DNA of 64,000 nucleotides from Nemophila menziesii (lineage: Eukaryota; Streptophyta; Magnoliopsida; Boraginales; Hydrophyllaceae): assembly GCA_029959085.1 (NCBI GenBank), contig JARWIR010000005.1:7132501-7196500 (forward strand). The letters are read 5' to 3'. A program made the translations under genes and the position numbers. Below, piece after piece: positions 34,187 to 48,011 of the stretch. The notes under the pieces were generated by a model. The model made no database searches and was not told the DNA's origin. It was given only the letters and a program-made list of their open reading frames with translations. Each line of letters begins with the position of its first letter. The first letter of the stretch is position 1.

Positions 34187-35422
34187 ATGTTTGAAGAAAA
34201 TGTATGGGAAGGCTTAAATTCTGATCTCAAGAAGAAAGATGGAGTTGATACAAAACTTACTCTTAATTTCAGCTTCAATTACGATGATCCTCGTTTAAAA
34301 AAGGTTATGTTATACGATACTACAAGTAATTCCTCGGGTAAAAAACCTCAGGATGCAGATTATGATACTATTCCTACTATTAGCTATGAGCTAGAGGTGT
34401 TAATTTTCGCCAGATTTCCCAGGTCAATGTACTGGAAAATATGTTCCTTAAACAATAAATCTCGTCTACTTCTCAAGAGTGGCGAGTTACGTAAAATTAG
34501 AAAAGAGATCGGTGTTAAAGAACCTTCCGTATTCATGTTAGCTAGTGGTGATAATGTTTGGTCATCATTTGATCGTGAGTTCAAATGTTGTAGAACCCTC
34601 CCAATTTTAGACACGGATATGTGTTTTTTCGCAGGCGATAAAGAATCTATTTGTGCCGGGACCCATTTACTTCTTTCGGGCCGAGAGCTTTCCGGGCTTG
34701 TGATATGGAGGTACGAATTGGAGACAAATCAATGGTGTAAAGGCCCGTCGATGATAAATCCACGTTGCTTATTCGCTTCCGCTACTTGTGGTGACGTGGC
34801 GTATATAGCAGGTGGGATAGGAAGTCATAGAGACTCCGAAGTTTATAATTCAACCGAAAGGTATAATTCCGTAACGAAAAAGTGGGACCCACTTCCGAAA
34901 ATGATTGTACGAAGGAAGCTTTGTGCGGGTTGTTACATGGATAATAAATTTTACGTAATTGGTGGAAGAAATAAAAACGGTGGACTCACTTGTGGTGAGT
35001 GTTTTAACGAAGTTGAAAATAAATGGGAATTAATACCCGATATGTTAAGGGACGATCCGGTACAAACTTGTCATGCTCCACCTCTTATAGCTGTTGTGAA
35101 TAATGAGCTTTATTCGCTTGAAGCTTCGTCTAATCAAGTTAAGGTGTATTTAAAAAAGAGTAATGAATGGAAGTTGTTAGGGCGGGTCCCGGTTAGAGCT
35201 GATTCGAATAGAGGTTGGGGTGTAGCGTTTAAGTCTCTAGGGAATGAGTTGCTTGTGATTGGAGCGAATATAGGAGCAGCTGCTGAAGCTTCTATGGCTA
35301 TATATACTTGTTGTCCAAATCCAAGTGATAATGAGCTGATATGGAGACCTCTTGATAGTGGGAGGAATCGGCTTAGTCATTTTATTTTGAATTGTTCTGT
35401 TATGTTATCGGATTATACTTGA
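34187..35422 (+). CDS. TML: F-box/kelch-repeat protein, TML / At3g27150 type
   Basis: A single-exon gene of 411 codons. The N-terminal 55 residues are variable. Residues about 60-105 are a degenerate F-box (ELEVLIFARFPRSMYWKICS, LNNKSRLLLKSGELRKIRKE), the part that docks to SKP1 in an SCF ubiquitin ligase. Kelch-like repeats follow from about 150 to 400, with paired glycines and Tyr/Trp (AYIAGGIG at about 205; RYNSVTKKWDPLP; FYVIGGRNKNGG; NKWELIPDM). The closest family I know is Arabidopsis At3g27150 and its legume relative TOO MUCH LOVE, a root regulator of nodule number controlled by shoot miR2111. The miR2111 site is present (separate entry). The first ATG is used; the frame is open and has no internal break. 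A TATA-like CTATATATGC lies near 34,066. Its substrate is not predictable from sequence. In non-legumes the gene is thought to act in nitrogen-responsive root signalling. Confidence 0.9.
   Translation: MFEENVWEGLNSDLKKKDGVDTKLTLNFSFNYDDPRLKKVMLYDTTSNSSGKKPQDADYDTIPTISYELEVLIFARFPRSMYWKICSLNNKSRLLLKSGELRKIRKEIGVKEPSVFMLASGDNVWSSFDREFKCCRTLPILDTDMCFFAGDKESICAGTHLLLSGRELSGLVIWRYELETNQWCKGPSMINPRCLFASATCGDVAYIAGGIGSHRDSEVYNSTERYNSVTKKWDPLPKMIVRRKLCAGCYMDNKFYVIGGRNKNGGLTCGECFNEVENKWELIPDMLRDDPVQTCHAPPLIAVVNNELYSLEASSNQVKVYLKKSNEWKLLGRVPVRADSNRGWGVAFKSLGNELLVIGANIGAAAEASMAIYTCCPNPSDNELIWRPLDSGRNRLSHFILNCSVMLSDYT
34342..34362 (+). promoter_or_regulatory. miR2111 target site in the TML coding region
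   Basis: The 21 bases, with core AAACCTCAGGATGCAGATTA, are complementary to miR2111-5p (as remembered) at 20 of 21 positions. The only mismatch is opposite the miRNA 3' end. It covers codons for KPQDADY upstream of the F-box, the same place as in At3g27150. This predicts miRNA-guided cleavage of the mRNA. Confidence 0.85.
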
Positions 35423-35652
35423 TTGAAATATGCCTAGTCCTTATATGGCATTCTATGTATTTTACTATGCATTTTGTAACTACTAGTAGTATATTGTAAT
35501 TTGACTTGCTTAATTGCGTTGTTTTCTATCTATCCTTTTTTGTTCTTCGCGAAAGTAATAGAGTACTTATATTGCAAGAAGAAAAGACGTTACAGCTGAA
35601 AGAATTATACTCGTGTTTACAAACTGAATTGAACTGAGCGACTCACAACTTT

Positions 35653-35886
35653 ATCCGTTTGGAAGTATTTTTTGGGAAAAGTACTTAAAAGTGCTTTCAG
35701 TATTTTAAGAGTTTTTTTGGATTTTGAAAAACACTTTTATGAGAAGCACCAAATAGGGGTTTCTTATAAAAAACACTTAAAATAATTTTAAATTTCAAAA
35801 TTATTTTTAATCATTTTTTTAAATTTTAAATTTTATTCTAAAAACGCTTTTTTACACTAAAATAATCATTTTCAAACGGGCCCTCA
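35653..35886. mobile_element. Tourist-like MITE
   Basis: Left CCGTTTGGAAGTATTTTTTG, right end read inward GGGCCCGTTTGAAAATGATT, interior as in the 11,094 copy. It lies 230 bp downstream of the TML stop, on the 3' side. Confidence 0.65.
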
Positions 35887-36392
35887 CAGTTACCTCGCCT
35901 AGGAGTATAAATTTGGTCACGAAAAACTTAATCATTTGTTCAAAAAGACTTCTCATCTTAAGCATAGAGGGTAATTGTCTGAAAAGTATAGAAACCATAA
36001 AGTATTAAATGGCTTCTCCACAGTTTATTTTGTTGATGTGTGACAAGTGGAAGTCACTTATGCGACCTCTCCACTTCTACTAATATTATGATCAACAAAG
36101 TTAAAAGTTAGTAAAACCAAGGAGTCAAAACTTAGACCATTTAATGTATTCAACAGCCTACACTCACAGATAGGCTATCAACTTTCACCTATTCTTAGAC
36201 GACTTTGAAAGACTCAAATTAACTTCCAATCTAATTCGATGATGGTAAAGTCAATATTTGCATCATTTGATATCAAAGAAAAAAATACGCTATCATTTTT
36301 CAAATTGCAGGTTTAGAGGAGGGTCAACTCCTCACCCCAACTCTAATTCTTCGTAGATAGATGTATCACACCCAATGGTTAATTTATTTGAA

Positions 36393-36584
36393 GAGTAATG
36401 ATATATACCACCCAAATTTATACCACCCACATACCACCTAATGACGTGACGTGAATTGGTTGGTTACAAATATATAATCAAATCAAGAAAATAAATACAT
36501 TAACGATTTGTAACCAACCAATTCATGCCACGTCATTGGGTGATATTTGGGTGGTATGAATTTGGGTGGTATATATCATTACTC
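36393..36584. mobile_element. 192-bp MULE-type MITE with perfect 9-bp duplication
   Basis: Ends GAGTAATGATATATACCACC on both strands (near-perfect hairpin arms, AACCAACCAATT / AATTGGTTGGTT inside). Flanked by TTATTTGAA at 36,384-36,392 and 36,585-36,593. Confidence 0.9.
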
Positions 36585-36767
36585 TTATTTGAATCTGTAG
36601 ACTAGGTACTAAAATTTTGGAAATAAAAGACAATTTTTACAATTTTTTTTTTTAATTTGAGAAATACCCAAAAAAATTAACTATTACAAATCAAACAAAA
36701 TCAAAAAAATTAAATATACGTTATATCAATATAAAACTCTCTTCAATTTTCTGTTATAATAATTTTA

Positions 36768-36958
36768 GAATAATGTTGGGTATCATCCAAAAAGGTATCA
36801 CCTAAACATCGTCCATGATGTGGCAATTAGGTAATCCAGTCATAAAAGAGAGAGAAAAAAGTAAATTTGAAAAAAAAAATTCATGATTGGACCACCTAAT
36901 CACTACATCATGTGTGATATTTAGGTAATACTTTTTTGAGTTATACCCAACATTACTC
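36768..36958. mobile_element. 191-bp MULE-type MITE (TAATGTTGGGTATCA family)
   Basis: Ends GAATAATGTTGGGTATC and, inward from the right, GAGTAATGTTGGGTATA. Flanks ATAATTTTA and ATAGTTTTA form a 9-bp duplication with one mismatch. Related to 9425-9538 and 38122-38299. Confidence 0.8.
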
Positions 36959-36989
36959 ATAGTTTTATATTTGTTTTGAATTTAAGTTA

Positions 36990-38110
36990 TAAAATTGGCT
37001 AAGGAATAATAGTTAATGTACAACTATTTTATTAATAAAAGGATTATTGCCCAAGAAACACCTCAAATTAGAATTAATGCCCCCTCACCCCGCCGCTTTC
37101 TTCTTGCTCATAAAAGGCACTCCTTTTTTTCTTTCCTATTTTACCCCCTCACCCCAGCCGTCGTCCGTTTATTAGTCGTTTGTTCGTATACATTGAGTTA
37201 GTTATATATAGCTCATCCGTCTCTGTCTCTTTCTCTTTCATCTCTATCTCTTTCTCTATCTATCTCATTCATCTCTCTTCATTACCGTTTAAATTTCAAA
37301 TTACACGAAAAAATCACCCTTGGCAGCAGCAGACATTACAAAAGTGTACTTGCACGAGTGCTGGGAAACATTCCTATTACTCAACATTAGCCCACAAGTA
37401 CAAAAGTGTACTTGCACGAGTGCTGGGAAACATTCCCATTACTCGCCATTGGCAGAAGCAGTAGACAGCAATAAGGCCATTAAGGTATATTTACCTTAAG
37501 TGCCTTTTATGGGCAAGTGGCTAAGGTGTCAGGTGCTTATTGGGCATTCACCCTTAATAAAATTAAGGTTTTTTTAAAATTTACTGGAGACCTAAAACCA
37601 AAACCTTATAATCTTAGGTCAAAACAGGACTTCATACCTACAACGAGAGAAAAGGGAGTCATGATATCAATAACAAGTAATTCTGCACACCGTAGTGACT
37701 TTTTTACCAAGACATGTTCTTAAAAAACGTTTTTTATCTTAACTTTTTAAACGTTTCAACACAAAATCATGGAAAGCCTCTTCACAATTTTTTTGGCCAT
37801 CCACGTTGTTTGTTGGCATAAACTATTTAAGAAAATCATTCATTAAAGGTAGAAAAAAAGTTTCATTATCAGTCGTGCAAATCGACCACATGAGCTAAAC
37901 TAAACAACTCTTACAAAAATTGACATTGGTGGGAAGACATACAAATGAATTTCCAAACGAAAGTACACATCTTACTCGAGAATTTATAGTGTCGTTTTTT
38001 TCATTCTTTCGAATAAGACAATTGTCTGTTTGGTGTCCCGGTTCTTAACAAGTCAAAAGAAAATTAAATATTGATTGAATTACTAACAATTGTTGAAAAT
38101 ATTTTTATGA
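36990..38110. other. Intergenic, with a ~67-bp direct duplication
   Basis: AAAAGTGTACTTGCACGAGT GCTGGGAAACATTCC is present twice, at about 37,339 and 37,399. A CT-rich leader-like stretch (37,200-37,290) precedes it. No gene recognised; short plus frames (37,016-37,723) match nothing. Confidence 0.4.
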
Positions 38111-38121
38111 TAATTAAGTTA

Positions 38122-38299
38122 GAGTAAGTCTGGATATCATCCCAAATGACATCACCTTTTATCGCCTCTTAGTTGGATTTTAAATTGACCAATCATATAA
38201 TTTTTTTTCTTGATTTATCATTTCTCTCTCCTTTACGATTGGTCCACCTAAGAAACGATAAAAGAGTGATGTAATTTGGGTTGTTATCCAACATTACAC
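38122..38299. mobile_element. 178-bp MULE-type MITE whose right target duplication is split by later events
   Basis: Ends GAGTAAGTCTGGATATC and, inward from the right, GTGTAATGTTGGATAAC. Left duplication ATTAAGTTA at 38,113-38,121. On the right only ATTAA (38,300-38,304) remains before a Tourist MITE; the missing GTTA is found on the other strand at 42,399-42,402, beyond the inverted foldback copy. Confidence 0.75.
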
Positions 38300-38304
38300 A
38301 TTAA

Positions 38305-38708
38305 GTGCCCGTTTGGGATTGCTTTTTAAAATAATCACTTAAAGTGATTTTAGATTCCTAATAATATTATAGACCTTTAAAATCACTTTTAGGAAAAACA
38401 CTAGCCAGATGATTATTAAAATAATCACTTAAAGTGATTTTGGATATCAAAATAATTTTTAATAATTTTCACAAATATTAATTTTTAATTAAAAAGCACT
38501 TTTGTCTTTAAAATAAGGGTAAGACTTCCATACAATATTGGATGGTCCAATATTCATATCATGACCATTGATTAATATTACAAAACACATGTCATTAGAT
38601 TAATATGTTAGTTACTTTTTGTAAGTTTAAAACATGGGTATGTGTATTAATATTATTGGTGTAGGATCATCCAATATTGGATGGAAAAATTTTCCTTAAA
38701 ATAATCAA
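38305..38708. mobile_element. Tourist-like MITE, left part, cut by two insertions and an inversion
   Basis: Starts TAA/GTGCCCGTTTGGGATTG and runs to TTAAAATAATCAA. It is interrupted by a small MITE (38,517-38,695) and then by foldback copy 1 at 38,709. Its right end (GTGTCGGTTTGGGATTGATT, read from the other strand, with TTA flank) is now at 42,403-42,428. Confidence 0.75.
38517..38695. mobile_element. 179-bp MULE-type MITE nested in the Tourist copy
   Basis: Perfect 9-bp duplication TTAAAATAA at 38,508-38,516 and 38,696-38,704. Ends GGGTAAGACTTCC and, inward from the right, GGAAAATTTTTCC, followed by a shared CAATATTGGATG. Confidence 0.85.
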
Positions 38709-39433
38709 GGGGTTATTGTTGAAAACATCCTCCTTAAACTCTCTAATTGTTTTTTTATGCCTTCAATAATCTTATTTATAAAAAAATGCCTAATGAAATA
38801 ATTATTTATAGAAAACATCCCCTTTATATTTTCTATACCTTTATTAATTTCATCACATGCGCGCGTCCGTGAAATTTTTTTAAAATCGTCATAACTAATT
38901 CAAAAAAAATCAGAAAATTAAAAAAAAATATTTTTGAATAAATCTAATTAATATTTACGTCTATGAATTTTTTTGATTTTTTTTGAATTTTTTTAATTTT
39001 TTCGAATTTTTTTAATTTTTTTTTCGCAGACACGGAATTCCATGTTTTAAACATGGAATTCCATGTTTTAAACCGTGAAATAAACATGGAATTCCATGTT
39101 GGAATTCCATGTTTTAAACATGGAATTTCGTGTCTGCGAAAAAAAAAATTAAAAAAATCAAAAAAAATCAAAAAATTCAGAAAATTCCGAAAAAAATCAT
39201 AGACGTAAATATTAATTTGATTTATCCAAATATAATTTTTTTTGATTTTTTTGATTTTTTTTGAATTAGTTATGACGATTTTAAAAAAATTTCACGGACG
39301 CGCGCGCGTGTTTATTAGTTTTTTTCTTATTTTTTAATTGTTAATTATAAGGGGGCTGTTTTCAATAAATATTTTTTTCTAGGCACCTTTTTCTAAATAA
39401 GTTTTTTAATAGGCATCAATCAACAATTGGCTC
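38709..39433 (+). mobile_element. Foldback MULE, copy 1
   Basis: A 725-bp element that is mostly two long arms in inverted orientation (e.g. ACGCGCG...AAATCGTCATAACTAATTC on one side, its complement on the other) around a centre of palindromic CATGGAATTCCATG units. Ends GGGGTTATTGTTGAAAACAT and, inward from the right, GAGCCAATTGTTGATTGATG. It is an almost exact reverse complement of 42,429-43,162, differing chiefly by one missing ~19-bp centre unit. Flanks are AATAATCAA (left) and ATAAAATAT (right), which do not match each other but match the flanks of copy 2. Confidence 0.85.
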
Positions 39434-39442
39434 ATAAAATAT

Positions 39443-39585
39443 ATACAAGATTCGTCACTTATTTAAGGATAACGGTCACTTAAAAAAGAATAATAATGGC
39501 AACCCCATAAAACTATAATGAAATATTACAAGATTCGTCACTTTAAAAAGGATAATGGTAACCCCATAGAACTATAAAAAGATTT
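39443..39585. repeat. ~70-bp tandem repeat, two units, third unit across the inversion
   Basis: Units carry TTACAAGATTCGTCACTT and GGTAACCCCATAGAACTATA. A related unit on the other strand starts at 43,172 (ATAATTCTATGGGGTTGCC...TTCAAGTGATGAATG), just outside foldback copy 2. Confidence 0.65.
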
Positions 39586-40179
39586 CGATTCTCTTATTTT
39601 GATTCCTCAAACCGAGAATCCTAATACATATAGATACAAATGGTCCATTGTGGAATTCACGTGCCTATCAGACTATCACATGTTGATCATGTATATCAGA
39701 CCATAAAACCAATCACATAACCTAGAACACAGGACCCACTTGTGAAATAAGATATTGTTTATTGTTTTAAAAATTGTAGGTCTGAAAAAGTGGTTTTGGT
39801 TTTGTAAGTAGTCTATGGAATAGTGGATTTGTGAGACAAAGAAAGACCATAGGTGAGACCTGTGTGGTCCAGGGTCAAAATATTGCACATTAGGACATAT
39901 TCCAGTTTATTGCACTTACCCCCTCCCTTCTTTCAATATTACAAACACAATCCCTCAATTACTCCAAACATAAAATCCATCACTGAAAACGACAATACAT
40001 AACGAAAATGCGCTAGTACAGTAAAAAATCACACGAAAACATTTACTGTCAAAAGTTGGTAAAAGTAACTAAAAACATTAACTACAAGTTTCTGTTCAAA
40101 ACGATTAAATATATATCCTCCAACACCATAAAGTCAACACTAACAAAAGTCAACACATTTTTGCTTAATTACTATCCAT
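39586..40179. other. Intergenic, SNF12 downstream region
   Basis: No repeat or gene recognised. It includes the probable 3' UTR of the minus-strand SNF12 gene (about 40,000-40,179). Confidence 0.4.
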
Positions 40180-41889
40180 TCATGTGGCTCCAGGTGCAGT
40201 GCCAGCTGGCTTCCGATTCAGATAACGAATAACAGCATCTTCAACCCTGTTAATTCACAAAAACAAAATATCACACTACAGCAAATAAATTTACAACCTA
40301 ACTAATCAAAAACAAAAAAAAAAGTAAAATTTAAGAAAGTCTTACCAGGGTTGACTGTAAAATTCTGAACGACGCTCTTTTTCAGAGCTCCGGTTAGGTT
40401 CTCCGGTAACAACTTTTAAATCTTTGGTCTGAGAATCAAGTAATGCATTAATAAACTCAACCGGAGATTGACTAAACCCAAGAAAAAAAGCTCTTCTTTT
40501 ACGATGATCATGTATTTTCCTAATAGCACCAAGTATTGTTTCATCGCTAGTTTCGATCTCTTTCGTTTTCTCAGTACCACCTAGTAAAGCGTTTAATTCT
40601 CGTTGAATCGGAAAAGGTATATCAACTAATACATCGTAACAAGCAGTTCCAACAGGGGTATTTCCGGAAAGTTTAATCATGTGTTGTAGATGTATAGGTT
40701 GTGGAGGAGATAAATGTGGTGAGATTTTTTGTGCTACTGTAGTGAATTTCATTTGTGATTCTCCGAATACTTTAAGAAGAGGTGGATCACAGTTAAAGAG
40801 GGTAGGATCGTCTTGATTTTGTAATTTTCTTGCTTTTACGTAATGCCAAATTGCGGATATGATTCTTGCGCGTGTATCTACTTCGATACCTAGAACCTCC
40901 ATTAATGGTGGAGAAAGCTTGAATCGTTCAGGCATGTAATTCATTTCTAAACGGATATTTACTGAAAATTCTTGATCGCCTTTTCTTTTCACTTCGAAAC
41001 CTTCTTGTGGAGCTGGATTTCGTGTACTATCCCAAACAATCATATGGTTTTCAGGGTATAATCTTTGATCTAAAGAAATTGTTACCCGTTTGAAAAAAGA
41101 TGAGAATTTCGGGTACATTGAGTTTGATTTTTGAAACATACCCGCTTGTTCTGGATCCATACCATCTTCTAGAATTCTTCCTACTATCTTGAGTGTCCAT
41201 GATGGTGGTTCAGTATTAGGCTTTTTCGGAATAGTCTGGGATTGATTTGAAAAAGTGTTGAATACGTAAGTACGAAGAGTTTTTTGAATTGTAGGTGGGT
41301 TTTTAATCGCTTCTTGAATGTCACATTTCTTTCGTAACATAGCTGAATCTACCCTGTTTTCAAATTCTAGAAGCTGAGTATAAAGAGTTGATTCGGGTAA
41401 TATAGCTGCTACTCTATCTTGTAACTGTTTTTCCGGAACTTTTTGTTTTTTTCTTCGAGTTGCACTAGCTGATACTTCCATAGTTCTCATAGGAGAAGCT
41501 GTATTATTACTAGTTGAAAACCCAGGTGGTCTAACAGGTGGTTTTTGTGAGAATCTTTTAGCACTTCCACTTCCAGGACCAGATAGAGCTGGTGAAGATG
41601 AACCTAAAGAACCCATTGAACCTAATTGATTTAACACTAAACCTTGAGCTTGTAATTGCGCTTGTAATTGTGCATGTGCAGCTTGTGCTTGAGCTTGTGC
41701 GTGCGCCTTAGATTGTTGTGCTTGTGCTTGTGCAATTGCTTGGGCATGAGCTAGCTGAGATAGATGAAACGGTGACGAGAAACCGGGCCCACCAGGCCCA
41801 CCACCTTGCATAGGGTTTCCCGACATAGGATTCCCGAAAGGAGATGAACCCCCGATGAGTTTCGATGGATTATTGTTATTTGAAGACAT
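40180..41889 (-). CDS. SNF12: SWI/SNF complex subunit SNF12 (BAF60/SWP73, CHC1-like)
   Basis: Two coding exons: 40346-41889 and 40180-40246, joined through an AACCCTG/GTAAGA donor and AACAG acceptor, give 536 codons ending [15 protein letters not shown]. The length agrees with Arabidopsis CHC1 (about 534). Residues about 35-95 are Gln/Ala-rich ([22 protein letters not shown]). About 150-300 is the conserved BAF60 region ([20 protein letters not shown]). A SWIB/MDM2-type domain lies at about 318-395 ([35 protein letters not shown]). The tail has the [16 protein letters not shown] motif. The protein is an accessory subunit of nuclear BRM/SYD-class remodelling complexes. A 5' UTR intron is likely (donor-like CTCGTAAGATC near 42,130). 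Promoter-proximal TGGGCC/AGCCCA motifs lie near 42,240-42,275. The whole gene lies in a segment that appears to have been inverted between two foldback elements. Confidence 0.95.
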
Positions 41890-42402
41890 GAATTAAAGTT
41901 GAAAATTCGACTATTCACATATGATTTTTTCACTATGATTATCAATTCTGATGAATTTACGAAAACAACAAGTTAATGGAAGCTATATCGAATTGAAGAT
42001 TACGAAATGGGGAATGTAAAACCCTAACTATTACGAAGTAAATTATATCAAATTGAAATGTAAAATTGTGAAAACAAAACAATAATTACTTAAGAAGATG
42101 AAAAAGAAGGAAGCTTAGTAGCGATCTTACGAGTGAGTTGAACGCCGGCGACTGAGGAGATGAGTTATGTGAGTGATGATGAGCATAGCTTAAGCTTACA
42201 TTCCATTGCTGTGTGAGTATAGTTGGTGAGCTTTAATATCGGCCCATTATCGATATTTTGGGCTTTTTTGGTCGATATTACAGGCTATTGGGTAGTTAAG
42301 AAAAGGGACAATGTATCTTTTTTATTTTCTTTTTGTCAAAGTCATTTATTTATTCTCTACTTTTTTTAAAGGAAATACTAATTTAGAAATATGGGTAATA
42401 AC

Positions 42403-42428
42403 TTAGTGTCGGTTTGGGATTGATTATT
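42403..42428. mobile_element. Displaced right end of the Tourist MITE from 38.3-38.7 kb
   Basis: Reads TTA/GTGTCGGTTTGGGATTGATT ATT. This is the terminal sequence missing from the 38,305 copy, plus that copy's 9-bp foldback target (TTGATTATT, the complement of AATAATCAA). Confidence 0.75.
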
Positions 42429-43162
42429 GAGCCAATTGTTGATTGATGCCTATTAAAAAACTTATTTAGAAAAAGGTGCCTAGAAAAAAATATTTATTGA
42501 AAACAGCCCCCTTATAATTAACAATTAAAAAATAAGAAAAAAACTAATAAACACGCGCGCGCGTCCGTGAAATTTTTTTAAAATCGTCATAACTAATTCA
42601 AAAAAAATCAAAAAAATCAAAAAAAATTATATTTGGATAAATCAAATTAATATTTACGTCTATGATTTTTTTCGGAATTTTCTGAATTTTTTGATTTTTT
42701 TTGATTTTTTTAATTTTTTTTTTTCGCAGACACGAAATTCCATGTTTAAAACATGGAATTCCATGTTTAAAACATGGAATTCCATGTTTATTTCACGGTT
42801 TAAAACATGGAATTCCATGTTTAAAACATGGAATTCCGTGTCTGCGAAAAAAAAATTAAAAAAATTCGAAAAAATTAAAAAAATTCAAAAAAAATCAAAA
42901 AAATTCATAGACGTAAATATTAATTAGATTTATTCAAAAATATTTTTTTTTAATTTTCTGATTTTTTTTGAATTAGTTATGACGATTTTAAAAAAATTTC
43001 ACGGACGCGCGCATGTGATGAAATTAATAAAGGTATAGAAAATATAAAGGGGATGTTTTCTATAAATAATTATTTCATTAGGCATTTTTTTATAAATAAG
43101 ATTATTGAAGGCATAAAAAAACAATTAGAGAGTTTAAGGAGGATGTTTTCAACAATAACCCC
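42429..43162 (-). mobile_element. Foldback MULE, copy 2 (inverted)
   Basis: 734 bp, reverse complement of 38,709-39,433 with one more CATGGAATTCCATG unit. Flanks are TTGATTATT (left) and ATATTTTAT (right, 43,163-43,171). Each is the complement of a flank of copy 1, not of its own partner. Both copies are still so alike that they must be recent, or kept alike by gene conversion. Confidence 0.85.
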
Positions 43163-43215
43163 ATATTTTATTATAATTCTATGGGGTTGCCTTTCCTTTT
43201 TCAAGTGATGAATGT

Positions 43216-43793
43216 GTTTTTTAATTGTCAATTTTTGTGACTCGCAACATGATTGAAGTGATTTAGACGGGGTAGCAAATATGAATTTATAGTGGATTAT
43301 TGTTTGTGGGACCTGGTTACTAAGCAATTTCATTCTTTTTCTAATAAAAATGGTGTTTTTTGGTCAAAAGACGTAAATTAATTTATAAATAAAGAAAAAT
43401 ATAAATATCGGAATACCATGTCAAATTTGAAACATTTGAAAAAGAAACACAGAAGTGATATTATTTGCGTACATACCAGGTTGAATTTGCCTGTCTTTAT
43501 TTTGTTGTCTACTCTTATTGTACATAGCATTCTCTTGTATGTTAAGCACTTAGATTTGTCACGTGTCATAATTAATTAAGATACCCTTGGTTTTATTAGA
43601 TAGTTGGAAACATTAGTTCCCCTGCCAATGCAACTCGTCCTAGTATTCGTTGTCTAGTGGTTGTATATCGTATTCTCTTATATGTTAAGCAGTCAAATTT
43701 ATTTTTACTCATGATTGAGGGTAATCTCTTTGGTGTGGGTAAATCCATTACTCTTGTATCAATGTAGCTGATTTGTATTGATCCTATTAAGAT
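43216..43793. other. Intergenic, nothing recognised
   Basis: Short minus frames (43,070-43,569) have no recognisable similarity. Confidence 0.35.
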
Positions 43794-43915
43794 GGATAGT
43801 TGGTCTAGTGGTTATACTACTCCGCATAAACCAAGAGGTTCTAAGATCAAATCTTATTGAAGTCAATATGATTCTGAATCTAAAGTGACTCTTTTATGTA
43901 TTAAAAAAAAAGATA
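43794..43915 (+). mobile_element. tRNA-like SINE, copy 3
   Basis: GATAGTTGGTCTAGTGGTTA, then AAGATCAAATCTTATTGAAGTC and CTAAAGTGACTCTTTTATGT, ending in a run of A. It matches the two copies near 16 kb along its whole length. Confidence 0.65.
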
Positions 43916-44635
43916 ATCAAGTAATGATTGGTGGACACTATTCGTCCATGTTTAATGGATTTGGTGGTAATGAATTAGGTATGCAATTGATTAGTAAAAC
44001 GAAATATTTTTTAGTACAAAGAGTAAAGATATAGTTGTAATAATTGTCTTGTTGATATGTGAGAGTTCGAATGTCATATGTCTTGAAAGAAATGGTAACA
44101 ACTTTTAAACTCTAACGGATTGAGACACATCCTTCAATTTGCATATATTATACTTTGTAAATGCGAGAAAAATGAACGTAAAGAATGGGAAGTTCTATAA
44201 CTATTTTCGTGTGAACCTATACCAAATGCTCAACCTATAATATTTGTCTCACATAACCAGTAGTATTGCAGTAGGATCTACAATTTAAAAATAGCAATGA
44301 ACAATAACAGCAAATTGTACTAAAATAATAGTAATGTGAAACAAAGTCCACTAGTGTCACACGAAAATTTTCCGTTTCCACCTTTTAGTATGGTTTTCAA
44401 TTGGGTCAAATTGTTAAGATACCGTAATTATTCTCTAGAATTTCAGTTGGATTATGACAAAAGCGGCCTTAGAATATCCAGAATAGGAGTCCAGTTAAGC
44501 CCCATATAGAAACCCATACAAGTTGTGGACTTACAGGATAACTATGGACCCAAATCAGGCCCAATCTATTAAGTACCGTAACATTCAGAGCATGATCTTA
44601 TATCATTACCCAAACAAAACAAAGGAAGAGGAAAA
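43916..44635. promoter_or_regulatory. Intergenic and FIGL1 upstream region
   Basis: No repeat recognised. The last 150 bases hold a GGCCCAAT motif (about 44,557), common in promoters of plant housekeeping and cell-cycle genes, before the FIGL1 start. Confidence 0.35.
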
Positions 44636-48009
<3,374 letters not shown>

Positions 48010-48011
48010 AA

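Noticed and set aside
38944..39171. 75-78-codon frames in the foldback elements (also 42,691-42,927)
   Set aside because: They are translations of palindromic CATGGAATTCCATG and A/T runs in a non-coding element, identical in both copies only because the DNA is.
43794..43915. A functional tRNA gene at the TCTAGTGGTTA motif
   Set aside because: No acceptor stem or anticodon arm can be folded, and the same unit recurs with a shared 3' body and A tail, as in a SINE.
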